This document shows positions 1 through 9,813 of a stretch of 26,473 nt of DNA, piece by piece. The translations under genes and the position numbers were made by a program. Each line of letters opens with the position of its first letter. Position 1 is the first letter of the stretch. Source of the DNA: Bog-473 sp035551835 (GTDB lineage: Bacteria > Actinomycetota > Acidimicrobiia > Acidimicrobiales > RAAP-2); the NCBI GenBank assembly GCA_035551835.1, contig DASZMN010000055.1, forward strand, positions 1 through 26,473, written 5' to 3'. The notes beneath the pieces are model-generated. The model did no database searches, was not told the origin of the DNA, and saw nothing but the letters and a program-made list of their open reading frames with translations.

Positions 1-1
1 C

Positions 2-385
2 CAGGCGCTCACCAAGGTGCTGCGCCGCACCGTCCTCTCGGCCCTCCTCGTCGGTGGCGTCGCCGTCGTCGTCACCGCGTTGCTCGGCTCCCTCTGGGGG
101 GCGCTCGGGCTGATCATCGGGTTGGGCATGGCGATCGTCAACCTGCGGTTTCTCGACGCCGGCATCGCGAAGTTGAAGCCCGAGGGCGAGGTCAGCAACA
201 AGGTGCTGCGCCGCGCCATGGGCACAAAGAGCGTGACGCGGCTCGGGATCATCACGGTGATCGCCGTCGGCCTGTTGCTCCTCAACGGCGCGTTGGGCAT
301 CGGCGCCGTGGCCGGTCTCGTCATCTTCCAACTGCTGTTCGTCCTCAACGTCGGACGCATCGTGATGTCCCAGGGGATCCAATGA
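2..385 (+). CDS. atpI: AtpI-like ATP synthase membrane protein, 5' end cut by the window edge
   Basis: This is a small hydrophobic protein with four predicted membrane segments, around residues 7-28, 30-47, 73-92 and 94-115 counted from the GTG at 17. Its position just upstream of atpB and its four-helix layout fit the AtpI/UncI family, which is thought to help assemble the c-ring or to act in Mg2+ handling. The frame is open to the left edge (codons Q-A-L-T-K precede the GTG), and this family usually has a hydrophilic stretch before the first helix, so the true start is probably outside the window. Its stop overlaps the atpB start in ATGA, which implies translational coupling. Sequence conservation in this family is weak, so the call rests mainly on context and topology. 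Confidence 0.75.
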   Translation, partial: QALTKVLRRTVLSALLVGGVAVVVTALLGSLWGALGLIIGLGMAIVNLRFLDAGIAKLKPEGEVSNKVLRRAMGTKSVTRLGIITVIAVGLLLLNGALGIGAVAGLVIFQLLFVLNVGRIVMSQGIQ

Positions 386-1119
386 TCCGACCGTCGTACA
401 TGTTGGCCAGCGGGAACATCACCATCGGCAATCACCGTGGCGTGGTCCACGTCGCCGGGCTCACCATCGACCTCGACGTCGTGTGGACCACCCTGATCGC
501 CGCCGGCATCGTGCTGGGTCTCGGGCTGCTCATGCGCCGCAAGGCCACCTCGGGCGTCCCCGGCAAGCTGCAGCTGTTCTGGGAGGTCCTGGTCGAGCAG
601 GTTTCCGACCTGGCCGAGTCCGCCATCGGCCCCAGCGGCCGTCGCTTCGTCGGCCTGGGCGTCACGTTCTTCTTCTTCATCCTGATTTGCAACTGGCTGG
701 CCTTCATCCCGAGCGGCGATCCGGGGGTCCTGGCTCCGCCGACCGGTGACGTCAACCTGCCGCTGGCGCTCGCGCTGATCGTGTTCTTCCTCGTGCACTA
801 CAACTCGGTGAAGGCCCGTGGGGTCGGCGGCTACTTCAAGCACTACGCCCAGCCCTACGCCGCGCTGACCCCGATCAATATCATCGAGGAGATCACCAAG
901 CCGATCACGCTGACCTTCCGGCTCTTTGGCAACATCTTCTCAGGTGTCCTGATGATCGCCGTCATCGTGACGCTGATCCCGCCCTACGCCTCGTGGATCG
1001 GCCTCGCTATCTGGAAGCCCTTCGACGAGTTGTTCATCGGAGCGATCCAGGCCTTCATCTTCGCCCTGCTGACCATCATGTACATGGGCATGGCGACCGC
1101 TTCGGACGAAGCCCACTAG
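382..1119 (+). CDS. atpB: ATP synthase F0 subunit a
   Basis: This is the 245-residue membrane stator subunit that forms the two proton half-channels against the c-ring. The family signature is clear: the helix around residues 176-189 reads ITLTFRLFGNIFSG and carries the essential arginine at R180. Other membrane segments lie around 32-51, 90-110, 126-142, 188-203 and 217-236. The C-terminal half contains the expected polar residues (E169, E170, Q223) of the proton path. The ATG at 382 overlaps the preceding stop by four bases. Length is normal for the family, and nothing looks damaged. Confidence 0.97.
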   Translation: MIRPSYMLASGNITIGNHRGVVHVAGLTIDLDVVWTTLIAAGIVLGLGLLMRRKATSGVPGKLQLFWEVLVEQVSDLAESAIGPSGRRFVGLGVTFFFFILICNWLAFIPSGDPGVLAPPTGDVNLPLALALIVFFLVHYNSVKARGVGGYFKHYAQPYAALTPINIIEEITKPITLTFRLFGNIFSGVLMIAVIVTLIPPYASWIGLAIWKPFDELFIGAIQAFIFALLTIMYMGMATASDEAH

Positions 1120-1127
1120 ATCTCGAC

Positions 1128-1134
1128 AAAGGAG
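1128..1134 (+). promoter_or_regulatory. Strong Shine-Dalgarno site before atpE
   Basis: AAAGGAG lies ten bases before the atpE ATG, in the 25-base gap after atpB. It is the best ribosome binding site in the operon, which fits the need for many more c subunits (about ten per complex) than other subunits. The link to stoichiometry is inference. Confidence 0.7.
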
Positions 1135-1144
1135 AAAGAAAACA

Positions 1145-1417
1145 ATGGCAGGAACAGTTGAAGGTTCGATACGGATCGCGGGTGCGCTCGTGGGTGGTGG
1201 TCTCGCTCTCGGCGGTGGCGCCATCGGCGCTGCGGTCGGTGACGGCCTGGCCGGTTCTCAGACCATCGCAGCCATCGCCCGCCAGCCCGAAATCGAGGCC
1301 AAGGCAAGGCAGTACTTCTTCCTGACGGTCGGTCTGGTGGAGGCCATGTACTTCATCAACCTCCTGTTCATGGTCGTGTTCGTCTACGTCTTTGCCGCCA
1401 AGAGCATCACGGCGTAG
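1145..1417 (+). CDS. atpE: ATP synthase F0 subunit c (proteolipid)
   Basis: This is a 90-residue hairpin of two membrane helices (about 10-34 and 55-82) that oligomerises into the rotor ring. The first helix has the glycine-rich packing pattern (GALVGGGLALGGGAIGAA). The polar loop has the conserved R-Q-P-E at 46-49, which contacts gamma and epsilon. The ion-binding carboxylate is E66 in GLVEA. The residue after E66 is Ala, not the Ser or Thr usual in sodium-binding rings, so the ring is predicted to be proton-specific. The start is fixed by the strong upstream Shine-Dalgarno site. Confidence 0.97.
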   Translation: MAGTVEGSIRIAGALVGGGLALGGGAIGAAVGDGLAGSQTIAAIARQPEIEAKARQYFFLTVGLVEAMYFINLLFMVVFVYVFAAKSITA

Positions 1418-1468
1418 CAGCACTCATCACACCGTCCACGAGATAAGACCCGGAGATCGGGAACGACC

Positions 1469-2005
1469 ATGACCACAGCAGGCATATTCCTACTGCCCAA
1501 CGGCACGTTCTTCATTGAGCTCATCGTCTCCATCATCCTCATCCTCGCCGTCTACAAATGGGTGCTCCCACCCATCAACAAGGCGATGGAAGAGCGTCAG
1601 GAGAAGATCAGAACCTCGTTGGAGGCCGCCGACCAGGCGCGCGCCGATGCCGAGGCGGCGGACGATGAGCGCCGCAACGTCCTCGAAGAGGCGCGGCAGC
1701 AGGCGCGGGAGATCGTGTCCACCGCCAACCGCACGGCCGAGCAGGTCCGGACGGACGCGCAGGCGCGGGGGCAATCCGAGTACGAGCGCATCGTGGGCAA
1801 CGCGGACGTCGAGATCGCGTTGGCCCGGCAGCGTGCCGTCGAGGAGGCAGCGTCCCGAATGGGCGAAGTGGTCATGGAGGTCGTCGAGCGCGTGATCGGG
1901 CGCGAGGTCAACCTCGAGGTGCACCGCGACCTGATCAACGAGGCGGTGACGGCGCTGCGCGACGAGCCCGACGGCGCCGCCGCGGGCGCCGGGTCGCGCT
2001 CGTGA
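1469..2005 (+). CDS. atpF: ATP synthase F0 subunit b
   Basis: This 178-residue peripheral stalk subunit has one N-terminal membrane helix (about 10-34, followed by VLPPINKAMEERQ) and then a long charged, Ala/Glu/Arg-rich helix from about 40 to 150 that should form the dimeric coiled coil. The last 12 residues are Gly/Ala/Ser-rich and probably disordered. It is an ordinary single b subunit, not fused to delta as in mycobacteria: its own TGA overlaps the GTG of atpH (GTGA at 2002-2005). The start codon at 1469 follows the purine-rich CGGAGATCGGGAA. Confidence 0.95.
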   Translation: MTTAGIFLLPNGTFFIELIVSIILILAVYKWVLPPINKAMEERQEKIRTSLEAADQARADAEAADDERRNVLEEARQQAREIVSTANRTAEQVRTDAQARGQSEYERIVGNADVEIALARQRAVEEAASRMGEVVMEVVERVIGREVNLEVHRDLINEAVTALRDEPDGAAAGAGSRS

Positions 2006-2942
2006 ACCCAGCCCTTCAGGGCTACTCCGCCGCCATTGCCGAGGCGGCCGGTTCCGACGCGCTCGCCGCGATCGCGGCCGACGTCGAGGCGATCGAACAG
2101 CTGGTGATGGCCAACCCGCAGCTGCGGGCGGCGTTGAGCGACACCGCGGTCGCCGGAACCTCCAGGCGGGCCGTGATGCTCGACCTGCTCGAGGGGAAGG
2201 TCTCCGCCGAGGCGCGTCGCGTCGCCGCCTACGCCTGCGGCGCAGTCGGCGCGCCCGAGGTGGCGTCCGCCCTGGGCTGGCTCGCCATGAGGATGCGGCA
2301 CCTCGCGGAGGGACAAGACGACGAGCCCCCTCTGGGCCTCATGGCGTCGCGCCAGCGGGTGGCGGGCTATGCGTCCGCCGTGCACGAGGACATGTCCACC
2401 CAGGAGCTCGAGTCGCTCGAGGACGACCTCTTCCGCTTCGCTCGGATCGTCGCGGCGACGCCGCCGCTCCGATCCGCCCTGACCGATCGCGACCTCGAGG
2501 TGGACGCCCGGCAGGGCCTCGTCAGCCAGTTGCTCGAGGGCAAGGTTCCCGCTCCCACGCTGCGGCTGGTCCGCTACGTGGTCGCCGGCGGCCGGGCCCG
2601 AGATGTCGTGGGAACCCTCGACTTCCTCGTGGAGATCACGGCCAAGGCGCGGGGCTGGCGCATCGCCCGGGTCACTGCCGCGGCCCCGATCGACGAGTCG
2701 CAGCGCACCGCGCTCTCCGAGTCGCTGGGCACGCTGGCCGGTGCGCCGGTCGAGCTCCAGGTCGAGGTCGACGAGGCGTTGCTGAGCGGTGCGCGCATCC
2801 GCATCGGCGATCTGCAGGTGGACGCAACGACGCGGGGCCGGCTCGAAGCCCTGCGGGAGCATCTGACTCCGGCCGGTTGGGAGCCGGCGGGGTTCGGCCG
2901 ACGGGCGCAAGGTTCTACGGATAACACAGAGGGAGCAAACTG

Positions 2943-2943
<1 letters not shown>
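2002..2943 (+). CDS. atpH: ATP synthase F1 subunit delta with duplicated N-terminal domain
   Basis: This subunit (OSCP family) joins the top of the alpha/beta head to the b stalk. At 313 residues it is far longer than the usual 175-185. The extra length is an internal duplication: residues about 7-98 align without gaps to 122-213 at a constant offset of 115. Examples are GYSAAIAEA/GYASAVHED, NPQLRAALSD/TPPLRSALTD and LLEGKVSAEA/LLEGKVPAPT. The canonical C-terminal part follows once (residues about 220-288, with VTAAAPI and RIGDLQVDATTRGRL), then a polar tail of about 25 residues. The start is a GTG overlapping the atpF stop. Mycobacterial delta, fused to a b-like part, is also enlarged by about 110 residues, but here there is no fusion. 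Confidence 0.93.
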
Positions 2944-4466
<1,523 letters not shown>

Positions 4467-4469
4467 TCC

Positions 4470-5378
4470 ATGGCCGGAGGCCAAGAACGCATTCTGCGGC
4501 GACGCATTCGCAGCGTGCAGTCCACGAGGAAGATCACCAAGGCGATGGAGCTCATCGCCGCCTCGCGGATCGTGCGCGCCCAGGCGCGCATCGCGGCGAA
4601 CCGCCCGTTCCGCGACGGCATGGAGCGCGTGCTGCGGCTCACGGCTGCGGCCGATCCGCAGGCGGCCCGCAAATTGCTCGGCACGCCCGAGACGGTCCGC
4701 CAGGTCGGGATCCTCGCCATCGTGGGGGACCGCGGGTTGGCCGGCTCGTACAACTCCGGCGTGCTGCGGGCGACGGAGCGCCGGGTGGCCGAGCACAAGG
4801 CCAACGGCGCCGAAGTCAGGGTGTGGTCGGTCGGGAAGAAGGCGCCGTCGTACTTCCGTTACCGCGGCATCGAGATGGCCGAGTCCTTCACCGGCTTCGC
4901 CGACCGCCCCGAGTTCTCCGACGCCCGCACCGTGGCCGCCATCGTGGCGGCGCCGTTCGTGGCCGGTGAGGTCGATCTCGTCGAGATGATCTCCACCCGG
5001 TTCATCTCGGGGGGCACCCAACGCGTCGAGCGCCTGCAGCTCCTCCCGCTACCCCTCCCGGAGGACGATGAAGAGGCCATCGCGACCGAGGACCCGAAGC
5101 TGGAGGGGTATACCGAGTTCGAGCCCGAACCGGAGAAGCTGCTCGTGGAGCTGGCGCCCCGCGCGCTCGAGGCCGAGATCTTCGCCGCGTTGCTCGAAGG
5201 GTCGGCCTCGTTCTTCACCGCCCAGCAGCGGGCCATGGCGGCGGCCACCGAGAACGCGGACGAGCTCGTCCGCACCCTGACGCGCGTCATGAACCGCGCC
5301 CGCCAGGACGCCATCACGACCGAGATCATGGAAATCGTCGGCGGAGCCGAGGCGCTCCGCCAATCGAAGGGAGCTTGA
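4470..5378 (+). CDS. atpG: ATP synthase F1 subunit gamma
   Basis: This 302-residue central rotor shaft has the two conserved terminal helices that form the coiled coil. The N-terminal one contains IRSVQSTRKITKAMELIAAS (13-32) and the C-terminal one contains LTRVMNRARQDAITTEIMEI (270-289). The Rossmann-like middle domain begins with ILAIVGDRGLAGSYN. It is slightly longer than typical, with an acidic stretch around 196-225 (PLPEDDEEAIATEDPK and on) that would lie on the globular domain near the c-ring. Actinobacterial gamma subunits can carry an extra loop in this general area, but equivalence is not shown here. It starts three bases after the atpA stop. Confidence 0.96.
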   Translation: MAGGQERILRRRIRSVQSTRKITKAMELIAASRIVRAQARIAANRPFRDGMERVLRLTAAADPQAARKLLGTPETVRQVGILAIVGDRGLAGSYNSGVLRATERRVAEHKANGAEVRVWSVGKKAPSYFRYRGIEMAESFTGFADRPEFSDARTVAAIVAAPFVAGEVDLVEMISTRFISGGTQRVERLQLLPLPLPEDDEEAIATEDPKLEGYTEFEPEPEKLLVELAPRALEAEIFAALLEGSASFFTAQQRAMAAATENADELVRTLTRVMNRARQDAITTEIMEIVGGAEALRQSKGA

Positions 5379-5382
5379 CCGA

Positions 5383-6837
5383 ATGACCACCACCGCAACT
5401 TCTGAGGCCGCGGCGGGGACGACACGCGAGGAGGGCCGCGTGGTCGCCATCGCCGGCCCGGTGATTGACGTCGAATTCCCACCGCACGCCTTGCCCGAGA
5501 TCAACTACGCCGTCGAGTTCGACATCGAGCTCGACGGCGAGAAGAACGTCGTCACGGCCGAGGTCGCCCAGCAGATCGGCGACGGTCGGGTCCGCTGCAT
5601 CTGCATGCAGCAGACCGACGGCCTCATCCGCGGCGCCGCCGTGCGGAACCTGGGCCACGGCATCTCCGTCCCCGTCGGCAACGCCGTGCTGGGCCATGTG
5701 TTCAACGTGCTCGGCGAGCCGCTCGACACCGACACGATCGGGACGCCCGACGACCACTGGGAGATCCACCGCAGCGCGCCGGCGTTCGACCAGCTCGAGG
5801 CGCGGGCAACGATGTTCGAGACCGGCATCAAGGTCGTCGACCTCCTGGAGCCCTATGTGCAGGGTGGCAAGATCGGCCTCTTCGGCGGTGCCGGCGTGGG
5901 CAAGACCGTCATCATCCAGGAGATGATCCACCGGGTCGCCCAGCAGCACGGAGGTGTCTCGGTGTTCGCTGGTGTCGGCGAGCGCACCCGTGAGGGCACC
6001 GACATGTGGATCGAAATGCAGGAGTCGGGCGTCATCGACAAGGCGGCCCTCGTCTACGGCCAGATGGACGAGCCCCCCGGCGTCCGCCTGCGCGTCGGCC
6101 TGGCCGCACTCACCATGGCGGAGTACTTCCGTGACGTGCAGAACCAGGACGTGCTGCTCTTTATCGACAACATCTTCCGCTTCGTCCAGGCTGGCTCCGA
6201 GGTCTCGACGCTGCTGGGCCGCATGCCTTCGGCGGTGGGCTACCAGCCCACGTTGGCCGACGAGATGGGCGAGCTGCAAGAGCGCATCACCTCGACCAAG
6301 GGCAAGTCGATCACCTCGCTGCAGGCCGTGTACGTGCCGGCGGACGACTACACCGACCCGGCGCCGTTCACGACGTTCACCCACCTCGACGCCACGACGG
6401 AGCTGTCCCGTCAGATCGCGGCGCTGGGCATCTACCCAGCGGTGGACCCGCTGGCATCGACGTCGAACATCCTGGCGCCCGAGATCGTCGGCGACCGGCA
6501 CTACGCCGTGGCCCGGCGGGTACAGGAGATCCTCCAGCGCTACAAGGAGCTACAGGACATCATCGCCATCCTCGGCATGGACGAGCTGTCCGAAGAGGAC
6601 CGGGTGACGGTGAACCGGGCCCGCAAGGTGCAGCGCTTCTTGTCGCAGCCGTTCTTCGTGGCCGAGGTCTTCACCGGCGTGCCCGGGATCTTCGTGCCGA
6701 TCGACGAGACGGTGGAGTCCTTCGAGGCGCTGGCCAACGGCGACCTGGACCACGTGCCCGAGCAGGCGTTCCTCAACGTCGGCGGCGTCGAGTCGGTGCT
6801 CGAGAAGGCCAAGAAGCTCGAGGCCGAGGCCGGGTAG
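5383..6837 (+). CDS. atpD: ATP synthase F1 subunit beta
   Basis: This 484-residue catalytic subunit has Walker A GGAGVGKT at 168-175, the general base E200 in GVGERTREG, Walker B LLFIDN at 258-263, and the DELSEED loop at 400-406 through which the rotor couples. The first 15 residues are a Thr/Ala/Glu-rich extension before the conserved GRVVAIAGPVIDVEF. A clear AAGGGAG Shine-Dalgarno (5367-5373) precedes the ATG. All catalytic residues expected of an active ATP synthase are present. The stop codon shares one base with the atpC start. Confidence 0.98.
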   Translation: MTTTATSEAAAGTTREEGRVVAIAGPVIDVEFPPHALPEINYAVEFDIELDGEKNVVTAEVAQQIGDGRVRCICMQQTDGLIRGAAVRNLGHGISVPVGNAVLGHVFNVLGEPLDTDTIGTPDDHWEIHRSAPAFDQLEARATMFETGIKVVDLLEPYVQGGKIGLFGGAGVGKTVIIQEMIHRVAQQHGGVSVFAGVGERTREGTDMWIEMQESGVIDKAALVYGQMDEPPGVRLRVGLAALTMAEYFRDVQNQDVLLFIDNIFRFVQAGSEVSTLLGRMPSAVGYQPTLADEMGELQERITSTKGKSITSLQAVYVPADDYTDPAPFTTFTHLDATTELSRQIAALGIYPAVDPLASTSNILAPEIVGDRHYAVARRVQEILQRYKELQDIIAILGMDELSEEDRVTVNRARKVQRFLSQPFFVAEVFTGVPGIFVPIDETVESFEALANGDLDHVPEQAFLNVGGVESVLEKAKKLEAEAG

Positions 6838-7358
6838 TGGCGGACGAGATCTTCGGCGTCGAGGTCGTCACGCCCGAGCAATCCCTCTACGCGGGCGGCG
6901 CCCGTTCCGCGGTGCTGGCCACCTCGGACGGCGCGCTGACCGTGCTCGACGGGCACACTCCGCTCGTCGGCGACGTCGTGCCCTGCGAGCTGAAGCTCGA
7001 GCAGGCCGACGGCCCGCTACTGCGCTTCGCCGTGCACGGCGGGTTCCTCCAGGTCGACACGAGCCCCGGCGCGGCCGAGGGCCTGGCCGAGGGCGACGGC
7101 CCCCTGCCGGGGCTCTCCACCCGGGTGACCATCCTGGCCGGGATCGCCGAGCTGGCCGACGAGATCGACGTGAGCCGCGCCGAGCAGGCTCGTGACGCCG
7201 CGACCCAGCGGGTGACCGAGCTGCGCTCCGGGCGGGGCACCCAGAGCGGCGCCGGCGCCGGGGGCGAGGAGATCGAGGTCGACGTCGAGATGGTCGAGGC
7301 CCAGGGTTCGCTGGAGCGGGCCGAGCTTCGGCTGGCGGTCGCCGCCGGCGAGGCGTAG
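6837..7358 (+). CDS. atpC: ATP synthase F1 subunit epsilon, with long C-terminal region
   Basis: This 173-residue subunit is longer than the usual 120-140. The beta-sandwich domain covers about 1-110, including VVTPEQSLYAGGA and VHGGFLQVD. It carries an extra Gly/Pro/Glu-rich loop (about 75-93) before LSTRVTILAG. The C-terminal helices (about 112-131 and 150-169) are separated by a Gly/Ser linker (132-146). The start of the first helix reads EIDVSRA, which fits the I/L-D-x-x-R-A motif linked to ATP binding in Bacillus epsilon subunits. The GTG start overlaps the atpD stop by one base. This is the last gene of the operon. Confidence 0.92.
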   Translation: MADEIFGVEVVTPEQSLYAGGARSAVLATSDGALTVLDGHTPLVGDVVPCELKLEQADGPLLRFAVHGGFLQVDTSPGAAEGLAEGDGPLPGLSTRVTILAGIAELADEIDVSRAEQARDAATQRVTELRSGRGTQSGAGAGGEEIEVDVEMVEAQGSLERAELRLAVAAGEA

Positions 7359-7391
7359 GCGCACAGGCTCGGAAGCGGAGCGGGACCGCTG

Positions 7392-7410
7392 GCCCGTTGC
7401 CCCAACGGGC
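7392..7410. terminator. Perfect hairpin after the atp operon, possible bidirectional terminator
   Basis: GCCCGTTG and CAACGGGC form a perfect 8-bp stem around a CCC loop, 33 bases after the atpC stop in the convergent gap with glpX. There is no T-tract on either strand, so it is not a textbook intrinsic terminator. T-poor hairpins of this kind are common between convergent genes in high-GC actinobacteria. Confidence 0.45.
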
Positions 7411-7411
7411 G

Positions 7412-7465
7412 CGCCAGGCCCGGCAGACCCGGCAGGCCCGACGGACCCGGCAGACCCGACGGACC
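7412..7465. repeat. 9-base tandem repeat between atpC and glpX
   Basis: Six consecutive 9-mers run to the glpX stop codon: one degenerate copy (CGCCAGGCC), then CGGCAGACC, CGGCAGGCC, CGACGGACC, CGGCAGACC and CGACGGACC. Each differs from its neighbours at one to three positions. The array touches the last base of the glpX stop. It is probably a slippage-prone minisatellite with no evident coding role. Confidence 0.8.
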
Positions 7466-8481
7466 TACGAGAACGAGATCGAGCTGAACTCGGCGAGCTT
7501 CTTCAGCGCGTGACTGGCGTCGATCTTGCGCAGCGTGCCCGACTTGGAGCGCATCACCAGCGACTGGGTCGTGGCGCCGAACTCGTGGTACTGCACGCCC
7601 TGGAGCAGTTCGCCGTCCGTGATGCCGGTGGCGGCGAAGAAGCAATTGTTCCCCTGCACCAGGTCGTCGGTCTTGAGCACGCCGTCGAGGTTGTAGCCGG
7701 CCTCGAGCGCGGCGGTCCGCTCGGCCTCGTCGCGGGGGTAGAGCCGGCCTTGGATCTCGCCGCCCATGCACTTGAGGGCCGCTGCGGCCAGGACGCCCTC
7801 GGGCGTGCCGCCGATGCCGAACAGGATGTCGGTGCCCGCACCGGGCCAGCCGGTCGAGATGGCGCCGGCCACGTCGCCGTCGGTGATCAGGCGGATGCGG
7901 GCGCCGGTCTGGCGCACCTCGGTGATGAGGTCGCTGTGCCGCGGGCGGTCCAGGATGACCGCGGTCAGGTCGCGGACGGGGCGGCCCAGCGCCTCGGAGA
8001 GGGCGTGCATGTTCTCGGTCGGCGTGCGGCGGATGTCGCAGGCGCCGATGGCGCGGGGCCCGACGGCGAGCTTCTCCATGTAGACGCAGGGGCCGGGGTC
8101 GAACATGGCGCCTCGCTCGGCCACGGCGATCACCGCCAGCGCGCCGTTGCGGCCCTGCGCCGTCAGCGTCGTGCCGTCGATCGGGTCGACCGCGATGTCC
8201 GTCATCGGCGGCGTGCCGTCGCCGATCTTCTCCCCGTTGAAGAGCATCGGGGCATTGTCCTTCTCGCCCTCGCCGATGACGACGATGCCGTCCATCGGGA
8301 CGGAGGCCAAGACGGTGCGCATCGCCTCCACGGCGGCGCCGTCGGCCCCGATCTTGTCGCCCCGTCCCATCCAGCGGCTCGCCGCCATGGCCGCCGCTTC
8401 GGTCGTGCGCACGAGATCCATGGCGAGGTTGCGATCGGGGGCCTGGCGGGGCGTCTGGGGCGTCACCACGGCAGTGACCAT
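7465..8481 (-). CDS. glpX: Class II fructose-1,6-bisphosphatase
   Basis: This 338-residue enzyme hydrolyses fructose 1,6-bisphosphate to fructose 6-phosphate in gluconeogenesis and uses divalent metal ions. The GlpX signatures are present in order: RWMGRGDK (D42), VVIGEGEKDNAPML (E71, E73) and DIAVDPIDGTTL (D99, D102), the lithium-sensitive phosphatase metal site. The start at 8481 gives an N-terminus followed by APDRNLAMDL, as in mycobacterial GlpX. The frame stays open far upstream, but that part is antisense to murA. No class I Fbp is visible, which is normal for actinobacteria relying on GlpX. It is divergent from murA with only 60 bases between start codons. Confidence 0.95.
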   Translation of the reverse strand: MVTAVVTPQTPRQAPDRNLAMDLVRTTEAAAMAASRWMGRGDKIGADGAAVEAMRTVLASVPMDGIVVIGEGEKDNAPMLFNGEKIGDGTPPMTDIAVDPIDGTTLTAQGRNGALAVIAVAERGAMFDPGPCVYMEKLAVGPRAIGACDIRRTPTENMHALSEALGRPVRDLTAVILDRPRHSDLITEVRQTGARIRLITDGDVAGAISTGWPGAGTDILFGIGGTPEGVLAAAALKCMGGEIQGRLYPRDEAERTAALEAGYNLDGVLKTDDLVQGNNCFFAATGITDGELLQGVQYHEFGATTQSLVMRSKSGTLRKIDASHALKKLAEFSSISFS

Positions 8482-8528
8482 AGTGGGTGGCGGATCGCCG
8501 ACTGGGGGTCGTGGGGTCGTCCAGCGGC

Positions 8529-8534
8529 GATACT
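8529..8534 (+). promoter_or_regulatory. Possible -10 element for leaderless murA
   Basis: GATACT matches four of six positions of TATAAT and ends seven bases before the murA GTG. This spacing would place the transcript start at or next to the start codon. No convincing -35 is visible. The only purine-rich stretch (GAGGT) lies too close to the GTG to be a normal ribosome binding site, which supports leaderless initiation. It is weak evidence from one short match. Confidence 0.3.
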
Positions 8535-8541
8535 TGAGGTC

Positions 8542-9813
8542 GTGCAGCGGGACAGCGACCAAATCGTCGTCGAGGCGGGCGGCCCGTTGTCGGGGACCGT
8601 CACCGCAGGCGGGGCGAAGAATTCGGCGCTCAAGCTCATGGTGGCCTGCCTGCTCGCCGAGGGGCGCTCGGTGCTCTCCAACGTGCCGTGCATCAGCGAC
8701 GTCGACACCATGGCCGAGGTGCTGCGGGGGTTGGGCGCCGGGATCGAGCGGCTGGAGAACGGCGACCTTGCGATGACGAGCCCGGCCGGTGGGTTGGTGC
8801 CCGAGGCGCCGCCCGAGCTGTTCGACAAGATGCGCGCCTCGGTCGTGGTGTTGGGCCTGTTGCTGGCCCGCTGCGGCACGGTGCGCATGCCGCTGCCCGG
8901 CGGCGACGACTTCGGCGACCGCCCCATCGACTTCCACATCAACGGGCTCACCGCCATGGGCGCGCGGTTCGAGTCGTCGCACGGCGAGGTGCGCGGCACG
9001 GTGCCGGGCGGCCGGCTGGTGGGGGCGCGGGTCGTCCTGGAGTATCCGAGCCACACGGCCACCGACAACCTGCTGATGGCGGCCGCGCTGGCCAAGGGCA
9101 CGACCGTGATTGAGAACGCGGCCAAGGAGCCCGAGGTGGCCGACCTGGCCTCGATGCTGACTTCGATGGGCGCGGTCGTGCGCGGCGCCGGCACGTCGCG
9201 GATTGAGGTCGAGGGCGTCGAGTCGCTGCGCCCGGTGCGGCACGCCGTCGTGCCCGACCGGGTGGTGGCGGCGACCTTCCTGGCCGCCGTGGGCATGGCC
9301 GGCGGCGACGTCACCATCTCCGACGCCCGGCCCGAGCACATGGAGATGCTGCTGCGCAAGGTCGGCCAGATGGGCGTGGCCACCTCGTTCGGCCCCGACG
9401 GCCTGCGGGCGTCCTCGGACGGCCAGCTGATGTCGGCCGACGTGGCGACGCTGCCCTACCCCGGCGTGGCCACCGACTACTCGCCGCTGCTGGTCGCGAT
9501 GCTCACGGTCGCCGGCGGGGTCGGGATCCTGACGGAGAACCTCTTCTCGGGCCGCTTCCGCTACGTCGAGGAGCTGCGGCGCATGGGCGCCGACATCCGC
9601 ACCGAGGGGCATCACGCCGTGGTCCGGGGCGTGCCGAAGCTCTCCGGCGCGGCGGTGCGGGCGCCGGACATCCGCGCCGGCGTCGCCCTGGTGCTGGCCG
9701 GGCTGGTGGCCGAGGGCGAGACCGTCGTGGGCGGGGCCCACCACATCCGGCGCGGCTACGAGGACCTGGTCGCTTCCCTCTCCACGCTCGGCGCCCGGGT
9801 GGGTCGCCGATGA
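8542..9813 (+). CDS. murA: UDP-N-acetylglucosamine 1-carboxyvinyltransferase, Asp-type active site
   Basis: This 423-residue enzyme transfers enolpyruvate from PEP to UDP-GlcNAc, the first committed step of peptidoglycan synthesis, in the cytoplasm. The catalytic lysine lies in GGAKNSALKL (K26, N27). The loop that normally carries the catalytic cysteine reads LPGGDDFGDRPID, so the E. coli Cys115 position is Asp (D122). The same change occurs in mycobacterial and chlamydial MurA and gives intrinsic fosfomycin insensitivity. The conserved ATDYSP and DIRAGVALVLAGLVAEG segments are present near the C-terminus. The GTG at 8542 is chosen because the conserved domain begins eight residues later. Its stop overlaps meaB. 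Confidence 0.94.
   Translation: MQRDSDQIVVEAGGPLSGTVTAGGAKNSALKLMVACLLAEGRSVLSNVPCISDVDTMAEVLRGLGAGIERLENGDLAMTSPAGGLVPEAPPELFDKMRASVVVLGLLLARCGTVRMPLPGGDDFGDRPIDFHINGLTAMGARFESSHGEVRGTVPGGRLVGARVVLEYPSHTATDNLLMAAALAKGTTVIENAAKEPEVADLASMLTSMGAVVRGAGTSRIEVEGVESLRPVRHAVVPDRVVAATFLAAVGMAGGDVTISDARPEHMEMLLRKVGQMGVATSFGPDGLRASSDGQLMSADVATLPYPGVATDYSPLLVAMLTVAGGVGILTENLFSGRFRYVEELRRMGADIRTEGHHAVVRGVPKLSGAAVRAPDIRAGVALVLAGLVAEGETVVGGAHHIRRGYEDLVASLSTLGARVGRR

Noticed and set aside
7510..8530. Long open frame on the plus strand running through glpX into murA, and a matching minus frame running from murA into glpX.
   Set aside because: The protein is family-like only in the parts assigned to murA and glpX. 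The rest is antisense translation of the neighbouring gene, common in GC-rich DNA.
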